Shown: one piece after another, positions 35,081 through 45,792 of the stretch
Numbering within the stretch: the stretch's first letter is position 1
How the letters are laid out: every line of letters starts with the position of its first letter
Source: Gammaproteobacteria bacterium
GTDB lineage: Bacteria; Pseudomonadota; Gammaproteobacteria; UBA4575
NCBI GenBank assembly: GCA_028279275.1
Contig: JANQOB010000020.1
Span: 160,285-224,284, forward strand
DNA length: 64,000 bases
Direction of reading: 5' to 3'
Program-made: the position numbers and the translations under genes
Notes under the pieces: model-generated
What the model was told of the DNA's origin: nothing
The model's database searches: none
Seen by the model: the letters and a program-made list of their open reading frames with translations, nothing else

Positions 35081-35548
35081 CTAGGCCGCGAGGTGTTCTG
35101 GGTCTTGGGTGAGAATCTGATACAGCTCCGTAGCATTATTAGATTCTTGGATGGATTTTCGTAATTGTTCATTGTCGAGTAGTTCAGCCAAGCTTGCCAA
35201 AAGTTGCAAATGATCCTCATCTGCATCTTGAGGTACGATCAGACAAAATAAAAAATTCACCGCATGTTCATCACTTGCTTCGAAATCAACACCTTCTTCT
35301 AATTTAAGGATTGAAACAAAGATATTATCCAAATCTTCTAATCGGCAATGAGGGATTGCTATCCCGTTACCTAGACCTGTGCTGCCAAGTTTTTCACGCG
35401 CAAGCAGGGCATCAAGTACTTTATTTTTGTTTACGCTAGTATCTTGATGAGCGACAGTTTCGCTTAAAATTTCAAGCGCTCTTTTTTTACTGCTGACCGA
35501 GGGAGAGAAAATAATCCCTTGTTCAGAGATAAAATCTTTGATTTGCAT
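35081..35548 (-). CDS. ptsN: Nitrogen-type PTS EIIA protein PtsN
   Basis: 155 residues, EIIA-Ntr fold, with the phosphorylated His67 in GNGIAIPHCRLEDL and FCLIVPQDADEDHLQLLA. PtsN does not transport sugar; its phosphorylation state regulates potassium and nitrogen functions in other bacteria. It lies between hpf and hprK, 24 bp after hpf, as in many gammaproteobacteria, which supports co-transcription with rpoN and hpf. Confidence 0.94.
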   Translation of the reverse strand: MQIKDFISEQGIIFSPSVSSKKRALEILSETVAHQDTSVNKNKVLDALLAREKLGSTGLGNGIAIPHCRLEDLDNIFVSILKLEEGVDFEASDEHAVNFLFCLIVPQDADEDHLQLLASLAELLDNEQLRKSIQESNNATELYQILTQDPEHLAA

Positions 35549-35572
35549 GTTATGGAATGAATAATTAATGGA

Positions 35573-35893
35573 CTAATGTATTATGTGATGTTCAACATCA
35601 CGCTGGTGATGATCTTTAAGTTTTTCTTTATGTTTAACGATTTGTCTGTCTAGTTTGTCCACTAGACTATCAACTGCTGCATACATTCCATCACTTGTTG
35701 CCTCTGCAAATATATTATTGCGACTTACTTGCAAAGATGCTTCTGCATGATGATCATGTTTTTCTACTGTCAAAATTACATGAATATTAATTACATGATC
35801 GAAGTGTCGGGTTAGTTTTTCAAATTTTTTTTCAACGTATTCTTTTAATGAGGTTGTGATTTTAAGATGCTGCCCCGTTATGTTTATTTGCAT
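35573..35893 (-). CDS. hpf: Ribosome hibernation-promoting factor (short HPF)
   Basis: 106 residues with the YfiA/HPF fold: NITGQHLKITTSLKEYVEKK, LTRHFDHVINIHVILTV and DSLVDKLDRQIVKHKEK. The His-rich C-terminus (DHHQRDVEHHIIH) is slightly unusual. Short HPF helps form inactive 100S ribosome dimers in stationary phase. It has its standard position directly downstream of rpoN. Confidence 0.94.
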   Translation of the reverse strand: MQINITGQHLKITTSLKEYVEKKFEKLTRHFDHVINIHVILTVEKHDHHAEASLQVSRNNIFAEATSDGMYAAVDSLVDKLDRQIVKHKEKLKDHHQRDVEHHIIH

Positions 35894-35953
35894 AATTATT
35901 CCCTCAATTTTATAGTTAATAGTAAATCACAGACTTCAAAAGATTAAAACAGC

Positions 35954-37423
35954 CTAAGTGATTTGTTTCCTTTCGTTAGAAGGTGGAATTCCTAGAGATT
36001 CCCTATATTTAGCAATGGTACGGCGTGCAACAGTGATGCCTTTTTGTTCAAGTAATAAAGCTATTTTATTATCACTTAGTGGTTTTACTTGTGATTCTTC
36101 TTTAATTAGTTTTTTAATCATGGCGCGGATTGCTGTCGCTGAACAAATTCCCCCATCATTTGTGTTGACATGACTGGAAAAAAAGTATTTAAACTCAAAT
36201 ACACCACGCGCAGATTCTAAATATTTGTTTGTTGTTACACGTGAAATTGTAGATTCGTGCATTTCTAGTTCTTCAGCAATTTCGCGTAATACCAAGGGAC
36301 GCATTGCTTCTTCTCCATACTCGAAAAATGCTCTTTGATGTTGCACGATTGAAGTGGCCACTCGCATAAGTGTTTCATTACGGCTTTGCAAGCTTTTTAT
36401 AAACCACCGCGCTTCCTGTAATTGATTGCGTAAATAGTCTGCATCTGCACCACTGCTAGATTCTTTTATTAAGCTTGAATAAACATCGTTAATGCGCAAT
36501 TTTGGTGCGCTATCAGAGTTGAGTCTCACTCTCCAAATACCCTCATGTTTTGCTACATACACATCTGGAATAATGTATTCTGCTTTTTGAGTGCTTACTA
36601 AATCACCAGGTCTGGGGTTTAGCGATTGAATTAGTTTTATCGCTTCTTCAACATCTTCGATATCGAGTTTTGTATGTTTAGCAATCTGTAAATGATTTTT
36701 TGTCGCCACGAGGTCTAAGTGATGTTCAACAATCATTCGCGCTTCAGGCACAAAAGGAGTTACATCAATCATCTGTTGCAATTGGATATCTAAACATTCT
36801 TGTAAATTCCTAGCACCTGATCCAACCGGGTCCAGTCGCTGTACGAACTTTAATACTGCCTCAACTTCGTCTAATTCGAGCTGATCTGAGTCAATTTCGC
36901 GTTCTTTGATTAGATTTTCATAAATACTTTCAACAGGTTCCTGTAGATAACCGGATTCATCTAAATAGTCGATTAATGTGCTGGCAATAATGCGGTCTAG
37001 ATCTGAGAGCGTGCTGAGTTCTAGTTGCCAGAGTAGATGTTCTTGCAAAGAGTTTTGGTCTTCGCTGCTTTGATTTTCTAGATAGTCAGAATAATCGTCA
37101 GTTTTCTGACTGCTGGAAATGACCTGACTGGGCTCATAATAATCATCCCACTGGCTGTCTGTGGGCAACTCGTCCGGTAAATTTTCATTTTGACCGACTT
37201 CGGCTACATCACTGGCAGGCTCATCATTTTCTTTGCTGTTTGGTGAAAGTGTCTCTAGCGATGTCTCATCTTCCGTTTCAAGCATAGGGTTGGTTTCAAA
37301 GGCTTCCTGAATTTCAGCTTTGAGCTCTAATGAAGAAAGCTGCAATAAGCGAATGGCTTGCTGCAGTTGAGGGGTCATCGTAAGTTGCTGACCGATTTTT
37401 ACTTGAAGTGAAGGTTTCAACAT
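35954..37423 (-). CDS. rpoN: RNA polymerase sigma-54 factor
   Basis: 489 residues. The N-terminal activator-responsive region starts MLKPSLQVKIGQQLTMTPQL, and a long acidic stretch (about 50-110) follows. The core-binding domain and the helix-turn-helix LREIAEELEMHESTISRVT lead to the RpoN box ARRTIAKYRE at 466-475, which reads the -24 element. Length and all regions are intact. It lies between lptB and hpf, the classical gammaproteobacterial position. No bacterial enhancer-binding protein is encoded in this window. Confidence 0.97.
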   Translation of the reverse strand: MLKPSLQVKIGQQLTMTPQLQQAIRLLQLSSLELKAEIQEAFETNPMLETEDETSLETLSPNSKENDEPASDVAEVGQNENLPDELPTDSQWDDYYEPSQVISSSQKTDDYSDYLENQSSEDQNSLQEHLLWQLELSTLSDLDRIIASTLIDYLDESGYLQEPVESIYENLIKEREIDSDQLELDEVEAVLKFVQRLDPVGSGARNLQECLDIQLQQMIDVTPFVPEARMIVEHHLDLVATKNHLQIAKHTKLDIEDVEEAIKLIQSLNPRPGDLVSTQKAEYIIPDVYVAKHEGIWRVRLNSDSAPKLRINDVYSSLIKESSSGADADYLRNQLQEARWFIKSLQSRNETLMRVATSIVQHQRAFFEYGEEAMRPLVLREIAEELEMHESTISRVTTNKYLESARGVFEFKYFFSSHVNTNDGGICSATAIRAMIKKLIKEESQVKPLSDNKIALLLEQKGITVARRTIAKYRESLGIPPSNERKQIT

Positions 37424-37568
37424 AACAGCAATTATGGCACGAATATTGCTTCTAAAATACTAATTACGATAACGGCTCGTCGTCTGAATGGCGCATACAG
37501 TACATCCTAAGGATTATTCTTAGTGTGTTAAGACGACATTTATTTGACAGTTTTGTTTACGATAAAGA

Positions 37569-38297
37569 TTAATTTAGTGTGAAGTTTGAACCAAGATAGA
37601 CTTCTTGCACTTCTTTGTTGCTTAATAAAACTTCTGGTGAGCCAGACGCAAGTACGCGCCCCTCGTTCAGAATGTAAGCGTGGTTACATATGCCTAATGT
37701 TTCTCGAACATTATGATCTGTTATGAGTAAACCTATACCTTTATCACGCAGCTCATTTAAGATGCGTTGAATATCTTTAACGGCAATTGGGTCAACTCCT
37801 GCAAAGGGCTCATCTAGCAAAATAAATTTAGGTTGCGTTGCAAGTGCCCTTGCAATTTCTGCACGTCTTCTCTCCCCACCAGATAAACTTAAACCTTTAT
37901 GGTCACGTATATGTTCAATTTGTAAATCATCAAGTAATGATTTGCACTCTTGTTTTCGCTGGTTGCTAGTCAAGTTATCACGTGCTTCAAGACTTACTAA
38001 AATATTTTGTTCAACAGTTAGTCCGCGAAATATTGAAGCTTCTTGAGGTAAATAACCAATACCATGCTTTGCACGTTGATGCATAGGCATGCGAGTGATG
38101 TTATTTTCATCCAATAAAATTATTCCATCATCACAATGGATAAGGCCTACTAACATGTAAAAACAAGTCGTTTTACCTGCTCCGTTGGGGCCTAACAAAC
38201 CAACAATTTCACCAGACTCAATCTTTAATGATGCATGATCAACCACTACACGTGATTTAAATTGTTTGCACAGGTTTTCTGCACTAAAAATACTCAT
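37569..38297 (-). CDS. lptB: LPS export ABC transporter ATPase LptB
   Basis: 242 residues, an ABC ATPase with Walker [15 protein letters not shown], signature [16 protein letters not shown] and Walker [17 protein letters not shown]. LptB powers LptFG extraction of lipopolysaccharide from the inner membrane into the LptC-LptA bridge. lptF and lptG are not in the window. It follows lptA by 24 bp and precedes rpoN, the usual order. Confidence 0.96.
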   Translation of the reverse strand: MSIFSAENLCKQFKSRVVVDHASLKIESGEIVGLLGPNGAGKTTCFYMLVGLIHCDDGIILLDENNITRMPMHQRAKHGIGYLPQEASIFRGLTVEQNILVSLEARDNLTSNQRKQECKSLLDDLQIEHIRDHKGLSLSGGERRRAEIARALATQPKFILLDEPFAGVDPIAVKDIQRILNELRDKGIGLLITDHNVRETLGICNHAYILNEGRVLASGSPEVLLSNKEVQEVYLGSNFTLN

Positions 38298-38321
38298 TAT
38301 CTAAATGTTTATTATTGACTT

Positions 38322-38858
38322 TTAACGATTTTGTTCTTCATTCACGTCTTTTACAGTTTCAGGAAATACTCTGATATTGACACGATCGTTACCAGAAGAA
38401 CTCCCTGCTTTAACAATTTCTTTATCTGTAAAGAAAGTGATGCTATCACTGGTAAAGGTATTTCCGGCTTCGGTTAATTTTGCCTTATTGGTTAAAACAA
38501 TTTTATTTTCGGCAATGCTATAAACCATTTTTTCAGCCTCAGCATTGATTAAACGGCCGTCATCGGTTTGCTGTTTAAATGTACTTAATTTTCCCTCAGC
38601 AGTTATCTTTTTTACTTTTTTGTTTTTCGTTTCAAGTACTACAACATCACCCGTAAGATGCATACTACCTTGAATAATTTCGACATTACCTCTATATGTG
38701 CTAATTCCAGTAATGTCGTTTATCTCAGCAGAATCAGCTTGAATATTGATTGGTTTGCTCGAATCATCTGAGAGGGCATTTGCATAACCACTGAGTAAAA
38801 GAGTGATGAATAAAATAGAAATAAGCTTAAAAAAAATATTTAATTTATTATGGATCAT
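38322..38858 (-). CDS. lptA: LPS transport periplasmic protein LptA
   Basis: 178 residues. A signal peptide (LISILFITLLLSGYANA) precedes an OstA/LptA beta-jellyroll: NIQADSAEINDITGISTYRG, EIIQGSMHLTGDVVVLE. LptA molecules stack to form the bridge carrying lipopolysaccharide across the periplasm. Its start overlaps the end of lptC by 11 bp. Confidence 0.94.
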   Translation of the reverse strand: MIHNKLNIFFKLISILFITLLLSGYANALSDDSSKPINIQADSAEINDITGISTYRGNVEIIQGSMHLTGDVVVLETKNKKVKKITAEGKLSTFKQQTDDGRLINAEAEKMVYSIAENKIVLTNKAKLTEAGNTFTSDSITFFTDKEIVKAGSSSGNDRVNIRVFPETVKDVNEEQNR

Positions 38859-39411
38859 GACGAGCTTTGACGTTGCTATGCAGTTGTAAAATTTTAGTAT
38901 TTAGATTTAATGTCATACCAAGTGCTGTAATTTTTTGTGATCCGCGTGATGCGGTAACGGGTAAGTCTGTCGTAACCTGTTGCGCACTTTGAGAAACACT
39001 AATTTTATCGGTAAAAATATTTAATGGGTTTGGGTCTTCGTTTGTTGCCGGTTGTGTAATTTCAACATCACCAATCAAAGTAATCACATCATTTTCATTA
39101 TACGTTTCACCTTTTTTTGAGGTGGCATAAATTACACTACCATCTTTGTTGTAAATTTCTATGTTAGGTGAGTCAAACTCGCTTTTTTGTTCTTGTTCAT
39201 ATAGCCAATATTCAGGTGAAGCTAACTTATATTGAGGTTGTCCTGTAGGCGAGTTGATAATCATATCTATGTTTTTAAAACTTACGCTCGGTTTATCATC
39301 GTTACTGGCCACAGGCGATATAGCAGTATTTTCACGCTTGTTCAGAAAAGACAAAGTAAGTATCCCGCCTACGAAGATTAAGCAAAAAATCCATATGATT
39401 CTATAAGGCAT
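38848..39411 (-). CDS. lptC: LPS export protein LptC
   Basis: 187 residues. A single N-terminal membrane anchor (IIWIFCLIFVGGILTLSFL) is followed by a periplasmic LptC domain (INSPTGQPQYKLASPEYWLY, VITLIGDVEITQP). LptC receives lipopolysaccharide from LptB2FG and hands it to LptA. Primary sequence conservation in this family is low, but position between kdsC and lptA makes the call firm. Confidence 0.92.
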   Translation of the reverse strand: MPYRIIWIFCLIFVGGILTLSFLNKRENTAISPVASNDDKPSVSFKNIDMIINSPTGQPQYKLASPEYWLYEQEQKSEFDSPNIEIYNKDGSVIYATSKKGETYNENDVITLIGDVEITQPATNEDPNPLNIFTDKISVSQSAQQVTTDLPVTASRGSQKITALGMTLNLNTKILQLHSNVKARHDP

Positions 39412-39414
39412 GCT

Positions 39415-39957
39415 TTATGGGTCTTTTCTAAGATTGTATTCAAGTGCTTTTGTTAGTAGACCTTGTGATTCTAATAACAGTTCACACACTTCGCGTACGG
39501 CACCATGACCTCCATGGGCTGTGGTTTGCCAATGAGAATGTTGTTTTACGTAGTAATGCGCATTGGCTACAGCAATACTTAAACCGCATTGCGACATAAT
39601 TTGTAAATCGACAATATCATCACCAACAAATGAAGTTTGCTCATTGCTTAGATTTAATTCCTTCAATAAATTCGTATATACGGAGTGCTTATCAATCACA
39701 CCTTGATATACATGCGCTATATCTAAGTCTCGCATGCGGTGCGCCAATGCTTTTGATGTGCGCCCTGTAATTATCCCCACTTGGATTCCATAGTGTTGCA
39801 ACAAGCGAATACCATGACCATCATGAGTATTAAATGTTTTAATTTCTTCACCATTAGCATCAACATGTATGTTGCCGTCTGTTAATACACCATCCACATC
39901 AAATAATGCTAAACGAATGTTTTTAGCACGCTCTAAAATTTTATTTTCTATTTTCAT
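39415..39957 (-). CDS. kdsC: 3-deoxy-D-manno-octulosonate-8-phosphate phosphatase
   Basis: 180 residues, a C0-type HAD phosphatase that forms tetramers. Motif I is FDVDGVLTDGNIH, motif II is IITGRTS, and motif III/IV is FVGDDIVDLQIM. The C-terminal GGHGAVREVCELLL caps the active site. It releases Kdo for the lipopolysaccharide core. In many relatives kdsD lies between this gene and yrbG; here yrbG ends 1 bp away and kdsD is absent from the locus. Confidence 0.95.
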   Translation of the reverse strand: MKIENKILERAKNIRLALFDVDGVLTDGNIHVDANGEEIKTFNTHDGHGIRLLQHYGIQVGIITGRTSKALAHRMRDLDIAHVYQGVIDKHSVYTNLLKELNLSNEQTSFVGDDIVDLQIMSQCGLSIAVANAHYYVKQHSHWQTTAHGGHGAVREVCELLLESQGLLTKALEYNLRKDP

Positions 39958-39958
39958 C

Positions 39959-40903
39959 TTATATAGACTGTATGTATATAAAGTACATATAAGCTAAGTA
40001 TCCACTGAGAAATAGTAGCCCAAAAATTCTTGGAATATATTTTTTACGTAAAAAAATTATTACCAATACAAATAATATCGCAGTTGCAATTAACATGGCG
40101 GGATAATCGCGTGTAAATACTTGATTAGGTATTGAATAACTTGTGATTAAACTTGCTGTAGCCGTTACGCCAAGTGTATTAAAGATATTCGAGCCAACAA
40201 CATTACCAAGTGCGAGTTCACTATGTTTTTTTAATGCGCTGGCGACGCAGGTAGCTAGTTCTGGCAGGCTAGTGCCAAGAGCAATTATAGTTAAGCCAAT
40301 AATTAAATCACTCACTCCTATGTTTTTTGCGATACCCACTGCCGCCCATACAACTAACCTTGAGCTTAGTATGAGTATTACAAGCCCAACAATTAAATCG
40401 AAAACAATCCTTTCTGTCGACTTATTGTTGCTTACACTTTCAATAGCATGTTCTATTTCACCATCACTCTTTGCTAAAACATAGAGTGTGATGAGTAAAG
40501 CAAGTATTAAAATTAAGCCATCAAGAAATTTTAATTGATGGTCAATAATCAAAACCGTCAATAAAACTGTTGCTGCCAGTAATAATAAAAAGTTTCTTCT
40601 TACAATTTCTGTATTAATAACGAGTGGCAGAATACACAAAGTGACCCCAAGCACTAGTGATATGTTAGCGATATTCGAACCTATGGCATTACCGATTGCT
40701 AAGCCGGGATTGCCTTGCCAGGCTGAAATTGCCGAGACTAATAATTCAGGTGCTGAGGTACCGAATCCTAAAATCACAATACCAATAAGGATTTTTGAGA
40801 AATTTAAATGTTGACCTAGGAGCAATGCTTCATCGGCGAAGCGATTGGCACTCCACAATAAGAGCAAAAACCCAAAAACCAAGGCAATTATAAAGGTCAA
40901 CAT
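39959..40903 (-). CDS. yrbG: Calcium/sodium antiporter (YrbG family)
   Basis: 314 residues with about ten membrane segments in two inverted halves, each with the CaCA alpha-repeat: ILGFGTSAPELLVSAI in the first and IIALGTSLPELATCVAS in the second. GNAIGSNIANI and GNVVGSNIFNT follow each. The family exchanges Ca2+ for Na+ across the inner membrane. It is the first gene of the leftward LPS block and is divergent from mlaF across 168 bp. Confidence 0.92.
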   Translation of the reverse strand: MLTFIIALVFGFLLLLWSANRFADEALLLGQHLNFSKILIGIVILGFGTSAPELLVSAISAWQGNPGLAIGNAIGSNIANISLVLGVTLCILPLVINTEIVRRNFLLLLAATVLLTVLIIDHQLKFLDGLILILALLITLYVLAKSDGEIEHAIESVSNNKSTERIVFDLIVGLVILILSSRLVVWAAVGIAKNIGVSDLIIGLTIIALGTSLPELATCVASALKKHSELALGNVVGSNIFNTLGVTATASLITSYSIPNQVFTRDYPAMLIATAILFVLVIIFLRKKYIPRIFGLLFLSGYLAYMYFIYIQSI

Positions 40904-41071
40904 ATATACGATTATTAGTTTATAGACTTTGTGATGAGTGCGTCGCCAAGCATACTATAAGCAGGTATGATATTCGGTTTGAATTATAAGTAGAAATAAT
41001 CACTTATATTAGAAATGTAATTCTCGCGCAGCGGAATCGCTATAGCAAATTAATATATAAGAATAATAACA

Positions 41072-41869
41072 GTGGAACCAATTGTACAAATTCGTGATCT
41101 GCATTTTACTCGCGGCACACGTAAAATTTTCAATGGTATAAGTTTAGATATACATGCTGGGCAAGTGACTGCTTTTATGGGCCCTAGTGGTACCGGTAAA
41201 ACGACTCTATTAAAGCTGATCGGTGGCCAATTGCGGCCAGAGAAAGGTTCCGTAAAAGTATTTGGCGAGTATATTCATAATGTTAATCAAGAAACACTTT
41301 ATTCAGTACGTAAAAAAATGGGCATGCTTTTCCAAAGTGGCGCATTACTTACTGACTTAAATGTTTTTGAAAATGTTGCTTTCCCATTACGTGAACATAC
41401 GCAATTGCCAGAACAAATTATTCGTGATCTTGTCCTACTTAAACTTGAATCAGTGGGTTTGCGTGGCGCAAGAAAACTCATGCCAAGTCAACTATCAGGT
41501 GGAATGGCAAGGCGTGTTGCTTTAGCGCGAGCGATCGTTCTTGACCCAAGTATGATTATGTATGATGAGCCGTTTACTGGGTTAGACCCCATAACTAAAG
41601 GCACTATTGTAACGTTAATAAAAGAATTAAATGAAAGTATGGGTTTGACCAGTGTAATTGTCTCTCATGATGTTGATGAAACTTTGTCTATCGCGGACTA
41701 TATCTATGTAATTTCTGAAGGTGAAATAGTAGAGTCAGGAGATCCGAATAACTTATCCACTAGTACATCCGGCTGGATGCAGCAGTTTCTAAAAGGTCTG
41801 CCAGACGGACCTGTGCCATTTCATTATCCATCTGAAGAATTTAAATCTGATTTATTAGTAGGTAGATAA
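41072..41869 (+). CDS. mlaF: Phospholipid ABC transporter ATPase MlaF
   Basis: 265 residues starting at GTG. Walker A is [13 protein letters not shown], the signature [14 protein letters not shown], Walker [16 protein letters not shown]. MlaF drives the MlaFEDB inner-membrane complex that keeps outer-membrane lipid asymmetry. Its stop and the mlaE start overlap by one base (TAATG). Promoter elements in the 168-bp gap to yrbG are not clear. Confidence 0.95.
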   Translation: MEPIVQIRDLHFTRGTRKIFNGISLDIHAGQVTAFMGPSGTGKTTLLKLIGGQLRPEKGSVKVFGEYIHNVNQETLYSVRKKMGMLFQSGALLTDLNVFENVAFPLREHTQLPEQIIRDLVLLKLESVGLRGARKLMPSQLSGGMARRVALARAIVLDPSMIMYDEPFTGLDPITKGTIVTLIKELNESMGLTSVIVSHDVDETLSIADYIYVISEGEIVESGDPNNLSTSTSGWMQQFLKGLPDGPVPFHYPSEEFKSDLLVGR

Positions 41870-42654
41870 TGATTACTTCTGCATTACAAAATATTGGTGC
41901 GCGTGCTTTAGGTGTTTTTGAAAGTTTTGGCAGTGCGTCCATATTTTTTGCCAAAATCATTGCTGCTGTTCCTCGTGCACTAACCCGGCCACGACTTATT
42001 GTAAAAGAAATATATTCCGTAGGCGTTTTGTCTCTGACTATTATCGTTGTATCCGGTCTTTTCGTAGGTATGGTGCTAGGTTTGCAAGGCTACGTGACAC
42101 TCGTTGACTTTGGGGCAGAAGAATCTTTGGGTGTTGTTGTGGCAATGACTTTGGTTCGTGAATTGGGTCCTGTGGTAACGGCATTACTTTTTGCTGGACG
42201 AGCTGGTTCTGCATTGGCTGCTGAAATTGGCTTAATGAAAGCAACCGAACAGCTTTCAAGCATGGAAATGATGGCAGTAGACCCAATCCGACGCATCATC
42301 ACACCTCGATTTATTGGTGGTTTTATCTCGGTACCTTTGTTGACTGCGATTTTCACTGCAGTGGGAATTTTGGGTGGAAGATTTGTAGGTGTTGGTATGT
42401 TAGGTATTGATGAGGGTTCCTATTGGTCGCAAATGCAGGCCAATGTTGATCTTATTGATGATGTTGCCAACGGGATGATCAAAGGTGTGGTATTTGCAGT
42501 AGCATGTGTGTGGATCGCCTTATATAAAGGCTATTCTGCAATACCTACCGCAGAAGGGATTAGTTTAGCGACTACGCATACTGTGGTGAATTCTGCATTA
42601 GCAGTTTTAGGATTGGATTTTGTATTGACTGCTTTAATGTTTGGAGACTTATAG
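41869..42654 (+). CDS. mlaE: Phospholipid ABC transporter permease MlaE
   Basis: 261 residues, MlaE/YrbE permease family, with several membrane helices and the conserved [20 protein letters not shown] and [19 protein letters not shown]. It forms the membrane channel with MlaF and MlaD. The next operon gene, mlaD, is separated by 156 bp that are nearly filled by a 121-bp palindromic repeat. Confidence 0.95.
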   Translation: MITSALQNIGARALGVFESFGSASIFFAKIIAAVPRALTRPRLIVKEIYSVGVLSLTIIVVSGLFVGMVLGLQGYVTLVDFGAEESLGVVVAMTLVRELGPVVTALLFAGRAGSALAAEIGLMKATEQLSSMEMMAVDPIRRIITPRFIGGFISVPLLTAIFTAVGILGGRFVGVGMLGIDEGSYWSQMQANVDLIDDVANGMIKGVVFAVACVWIALYKGYSAIPTAEGISLATTHTVVNSALAVLGLDFVLTALMFGDL

Positions 42655-42660
42655 GAACAG

Positions 42661-42781
42661 GAAGCTCTGATTTATCCTAAATACTTCGTTAAAAAATGAT
42701 CTCGAAATCGCTCATGTATAAAGTAATACATATCGCTCTTCTCGACATTTTTTGTCTCGTCTTAGAATAAATCAGAGCCTC
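42661..42781. repeat. 121-bp palindromic intergenic element, copy 1
   Basis: The terminal inverted repeats GAAGCTCTGATTTATCCT (42661-42678) and AGAATAAATCAGAGCCTC (42764-42781) match at 16 of 18 positions. In the middle, ATCGCTCATGTAT and ATACATATCGCTC flank an AT-rich loop. A second copy at 48935-49054 has the same ends, centre and length, so this is a mobile or repetitive ERIC-like element rather than chance. It lies between mlaE and mlaD inside one operon and, as RNA, could fold into a long hairpin. Confidence 0.85.
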
Positions 42782-42810
42782 TTTATAATTAAAATTATAG
42801 GTATTGAATT

Positions 42811-43269
42811 ATGACGACGCGTTTTATTGAAATCATGGTGGGGCTATTTGTTGTGCTCGGTTTTTTAGCATTGTTTATGTTAGCAATGAAAGTGAGTAAC
42901 CTAAGCCGTTTAACGGATAATGATGGTTACGAAGTTACGGCTTATTTTGAAAATATAGGTGGTTTGAAGGTACGCTCACCGGTAACAGTATCAGGTGTTA
43001 GAGTTGGACAAATCACGAGTATTGTTTATGATGCGGATCGTTATGAAGCTCGAGTAGTGATGCGTATTCAAGAAGAGCATAACTATTTTCCGATAGACAC
43101 TACTGCGAGCATTTATACAGCGGGATTATTAGGGGAACAATATATTGCCTTGGAGCCAGGCGCAGAGGATGATGTATTAACCTCAGGTGATACCATAGAA
43201 TTCACTCAATCAGCTCTGGTTCTCGAGGAAATAATTGGCAAAATTGTTGTCAAACTAACATCTGGGTAA
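42811..43269 (+). CDS. mlaD: Phospholipid transport protein MlaD (MCE domain)
   Basis: 152 residues. One N-terminal membrane helix (IMVGLFVVLGFLALFMLAM) precedes an MCE domain: VTAYFENIGGLKVRSPVTVS, GVRVGQI and TAGLLGEQYIALEPG. MlaD hexamers bind lipid in the periplasm and contact MlaC. The C-terminal helix is short but consistent with the family. Confidence 0.94.
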   Translation: MTTRFIEIMVGLFVVLGFLALFMLAMKVSNLSRLTDNDGYEVTAYFENIGGLKVRSPVTVSGVRVGQITSIVYDADRYEARVVMRIQEEHNYFPIDTTASIYTAGLLGEQYIALEPGAEDDVLTSGDTIEFTQSALVLEEIIGKIVVKLTSG

Positions 43270-43343
43270 TTCAATCAGCCGTAAGTTGCTGATTTATATG
43301 CAGCTGTTAATTTTAATATTCTTCAATATTAAGGAGCTCCATT

Positions 43344-44042
43344 GTGACCAATCCTAAGGTGACAGACTTAACGTTAATCAAGTCTATGTCTCAAAAATAT
43401 ATTCAACTTTCATTTGCAGTGGTGATGATCTTAGTTCTCATCATGTGGACTTATGTTTTTGCCATCGATGATCGCACTCCTGAGCAGATTGTAGAAGAGA
43501 CGTCTTCAACTGTTTTGAAAGCAATAAATGAACAAAATGCCGAATTGCGTGAAGACCCAACACTTATTAATGCACTTATTAATGAAACCGTAATTCCTAC
43601 TATTGATTTAAATTCGATGGGTAAATTAATTTTAGGTAAGTACTGGAAGAAAGCGAGTGAGGAACAACGCACAAGTTTTGTTAATGAATTTAAAGATATG
43701 CTCATTCGCACCTATGCAAAATCTTTAGTTGATTATGGTCATGCAAAGATAAAAGTTTTACCTAATCGTGAAAAAAACCAGGGTAAGTATTACACGGTGC
43801 AATCAGAACTTGATATTGGGTCAGGTAAAACTCCATTACAAGTTGCATATATTTTCCGTAAAAACAAACAAGAAGAATGGAAAGTTTTCGATTTGGCGGT
43901 TGATGGATTAAGTTTGGTAAAAAACTTTCGTACCAGCTTTGGGCAAGAAATAAAAGAAACTTCTTTAGATGCCTTAATAGAGCGGTTAGCCAACACAAAT
44001 AAAACGGGAACAACAGACGAAGTCATTTCTGAACAGGGTTGA
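43344..44042 (+). CDS. mlaC: Phospholipid-binding periplasmic protein MlaC
   Basis: 232 residues from GTG at 43344, supported by AAGGAG at 43331-43336. The N-terminal hydrophobic segment (SFAVVMILVLIMWTYVFA) is a signal peptide or anchor. The MlaC/Ttg2D domain follows with DLNSMGKLILGKYWKKASEE and FVNEFKDMLIRTYAKSL. It ferries phospholipid between the outer-membrane MlaA complex and MlaFEDB. Confidence 0.92.
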   Translation: MTNPKVTDLTLIKSMSQKYIQLSFAVVMILVLIMWTYVFAIDDRTPEQIVEETSSTVLKAINEQNAELREDPTLINALINETVIPTIDLNSMGKLILGKYWKKASEEQRTSFVNEFKDMLIRTYAKSLVDYGHAKIKVLPNREKNQGKYYTVQSELDIGSGKTPLQVAYIFRKNKQEEWKVFDLAVDGLSLVKNFRTSFGQEIKETSLDALIERLANTNKTGTTDEVISEQG

Positions 44043-44073
44043 TAAATAATCTAAGTTGAAATTTGGTTTATTA

Positions 44074-44376
44074 ATGGAGCCAACCTTCGATCATATAGAG
44101 CCCGGGCGTTTTAAACTTTCGGGCGATTTAACCTTTTCAAGTGTGCCGGCAGTTTGGGATCAGGCACGTAAAATGTTGTTAGACGTTTACGAGGAAGAAG
44201 TTGAAATTGATATCGGTTCAGTAGATAAGTTTGATAGCAGCGGATTAGCATTATTAGTTGCATGGGCGCGATGGGCGCATTGCAATAACAAAGAGCTAAG
44301 ATATAGAAACGTTACTGAAAAAACCAATAAGTTGATCGAAATAAATAAATTGCAGGATTTGCTAAAAACAAATTGA
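44074..44376 (+). CDS. mlaB: STAS-domain protein MlaB
   Basis: 100 residues from the ATG at 44074; an in-frame TTG at 44056 is a possible alternative and neither has a clear ribosome site. The STAS fold is seen in FKLSGDLTFSSVPAVWDQA and VDKFDSSGLALLVAWARWA, which contains the Asp-Ser-Ser-Gly motif. MlaB binds MlaF and supports transporter assembly and activity. In many relatives the BolA-like ibaG follows; here only 123 bp separate it from murA and no such gene is seen. Confidence 0.88.
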   Translation: MEPTFDHIEPGRFKLSGDLTFSSVPAVWDQARKMLLDVYEEEVEIDIGSVDKFDSSGLALLVAWARWAHCNNKELRYRNVTEKTNKLIEINKLQDLLKTN

Positions 44377-44496
44377 ATCAACATTTTTACTGACTGACCA
44401 TCATCTACCCACTAGCATAAGAGTGATGGGTTGGTTAAGATCATTTCTTCAACAATCTATTCTGTAAGCCTAATTCTACGTTCCTGCTTGGTTTAA

Positions 44497-45759
<1,263 letters not shown>

Positions 45760-45792
45760 ATATGCATGAAACTTTGATTTCTATTTATTTAA

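Noticed and set aside
35041..35226. Small minus-strand open frame overlapping ptsN
   Set aside because: It shares the end of ptsN in another frame and has no family features.
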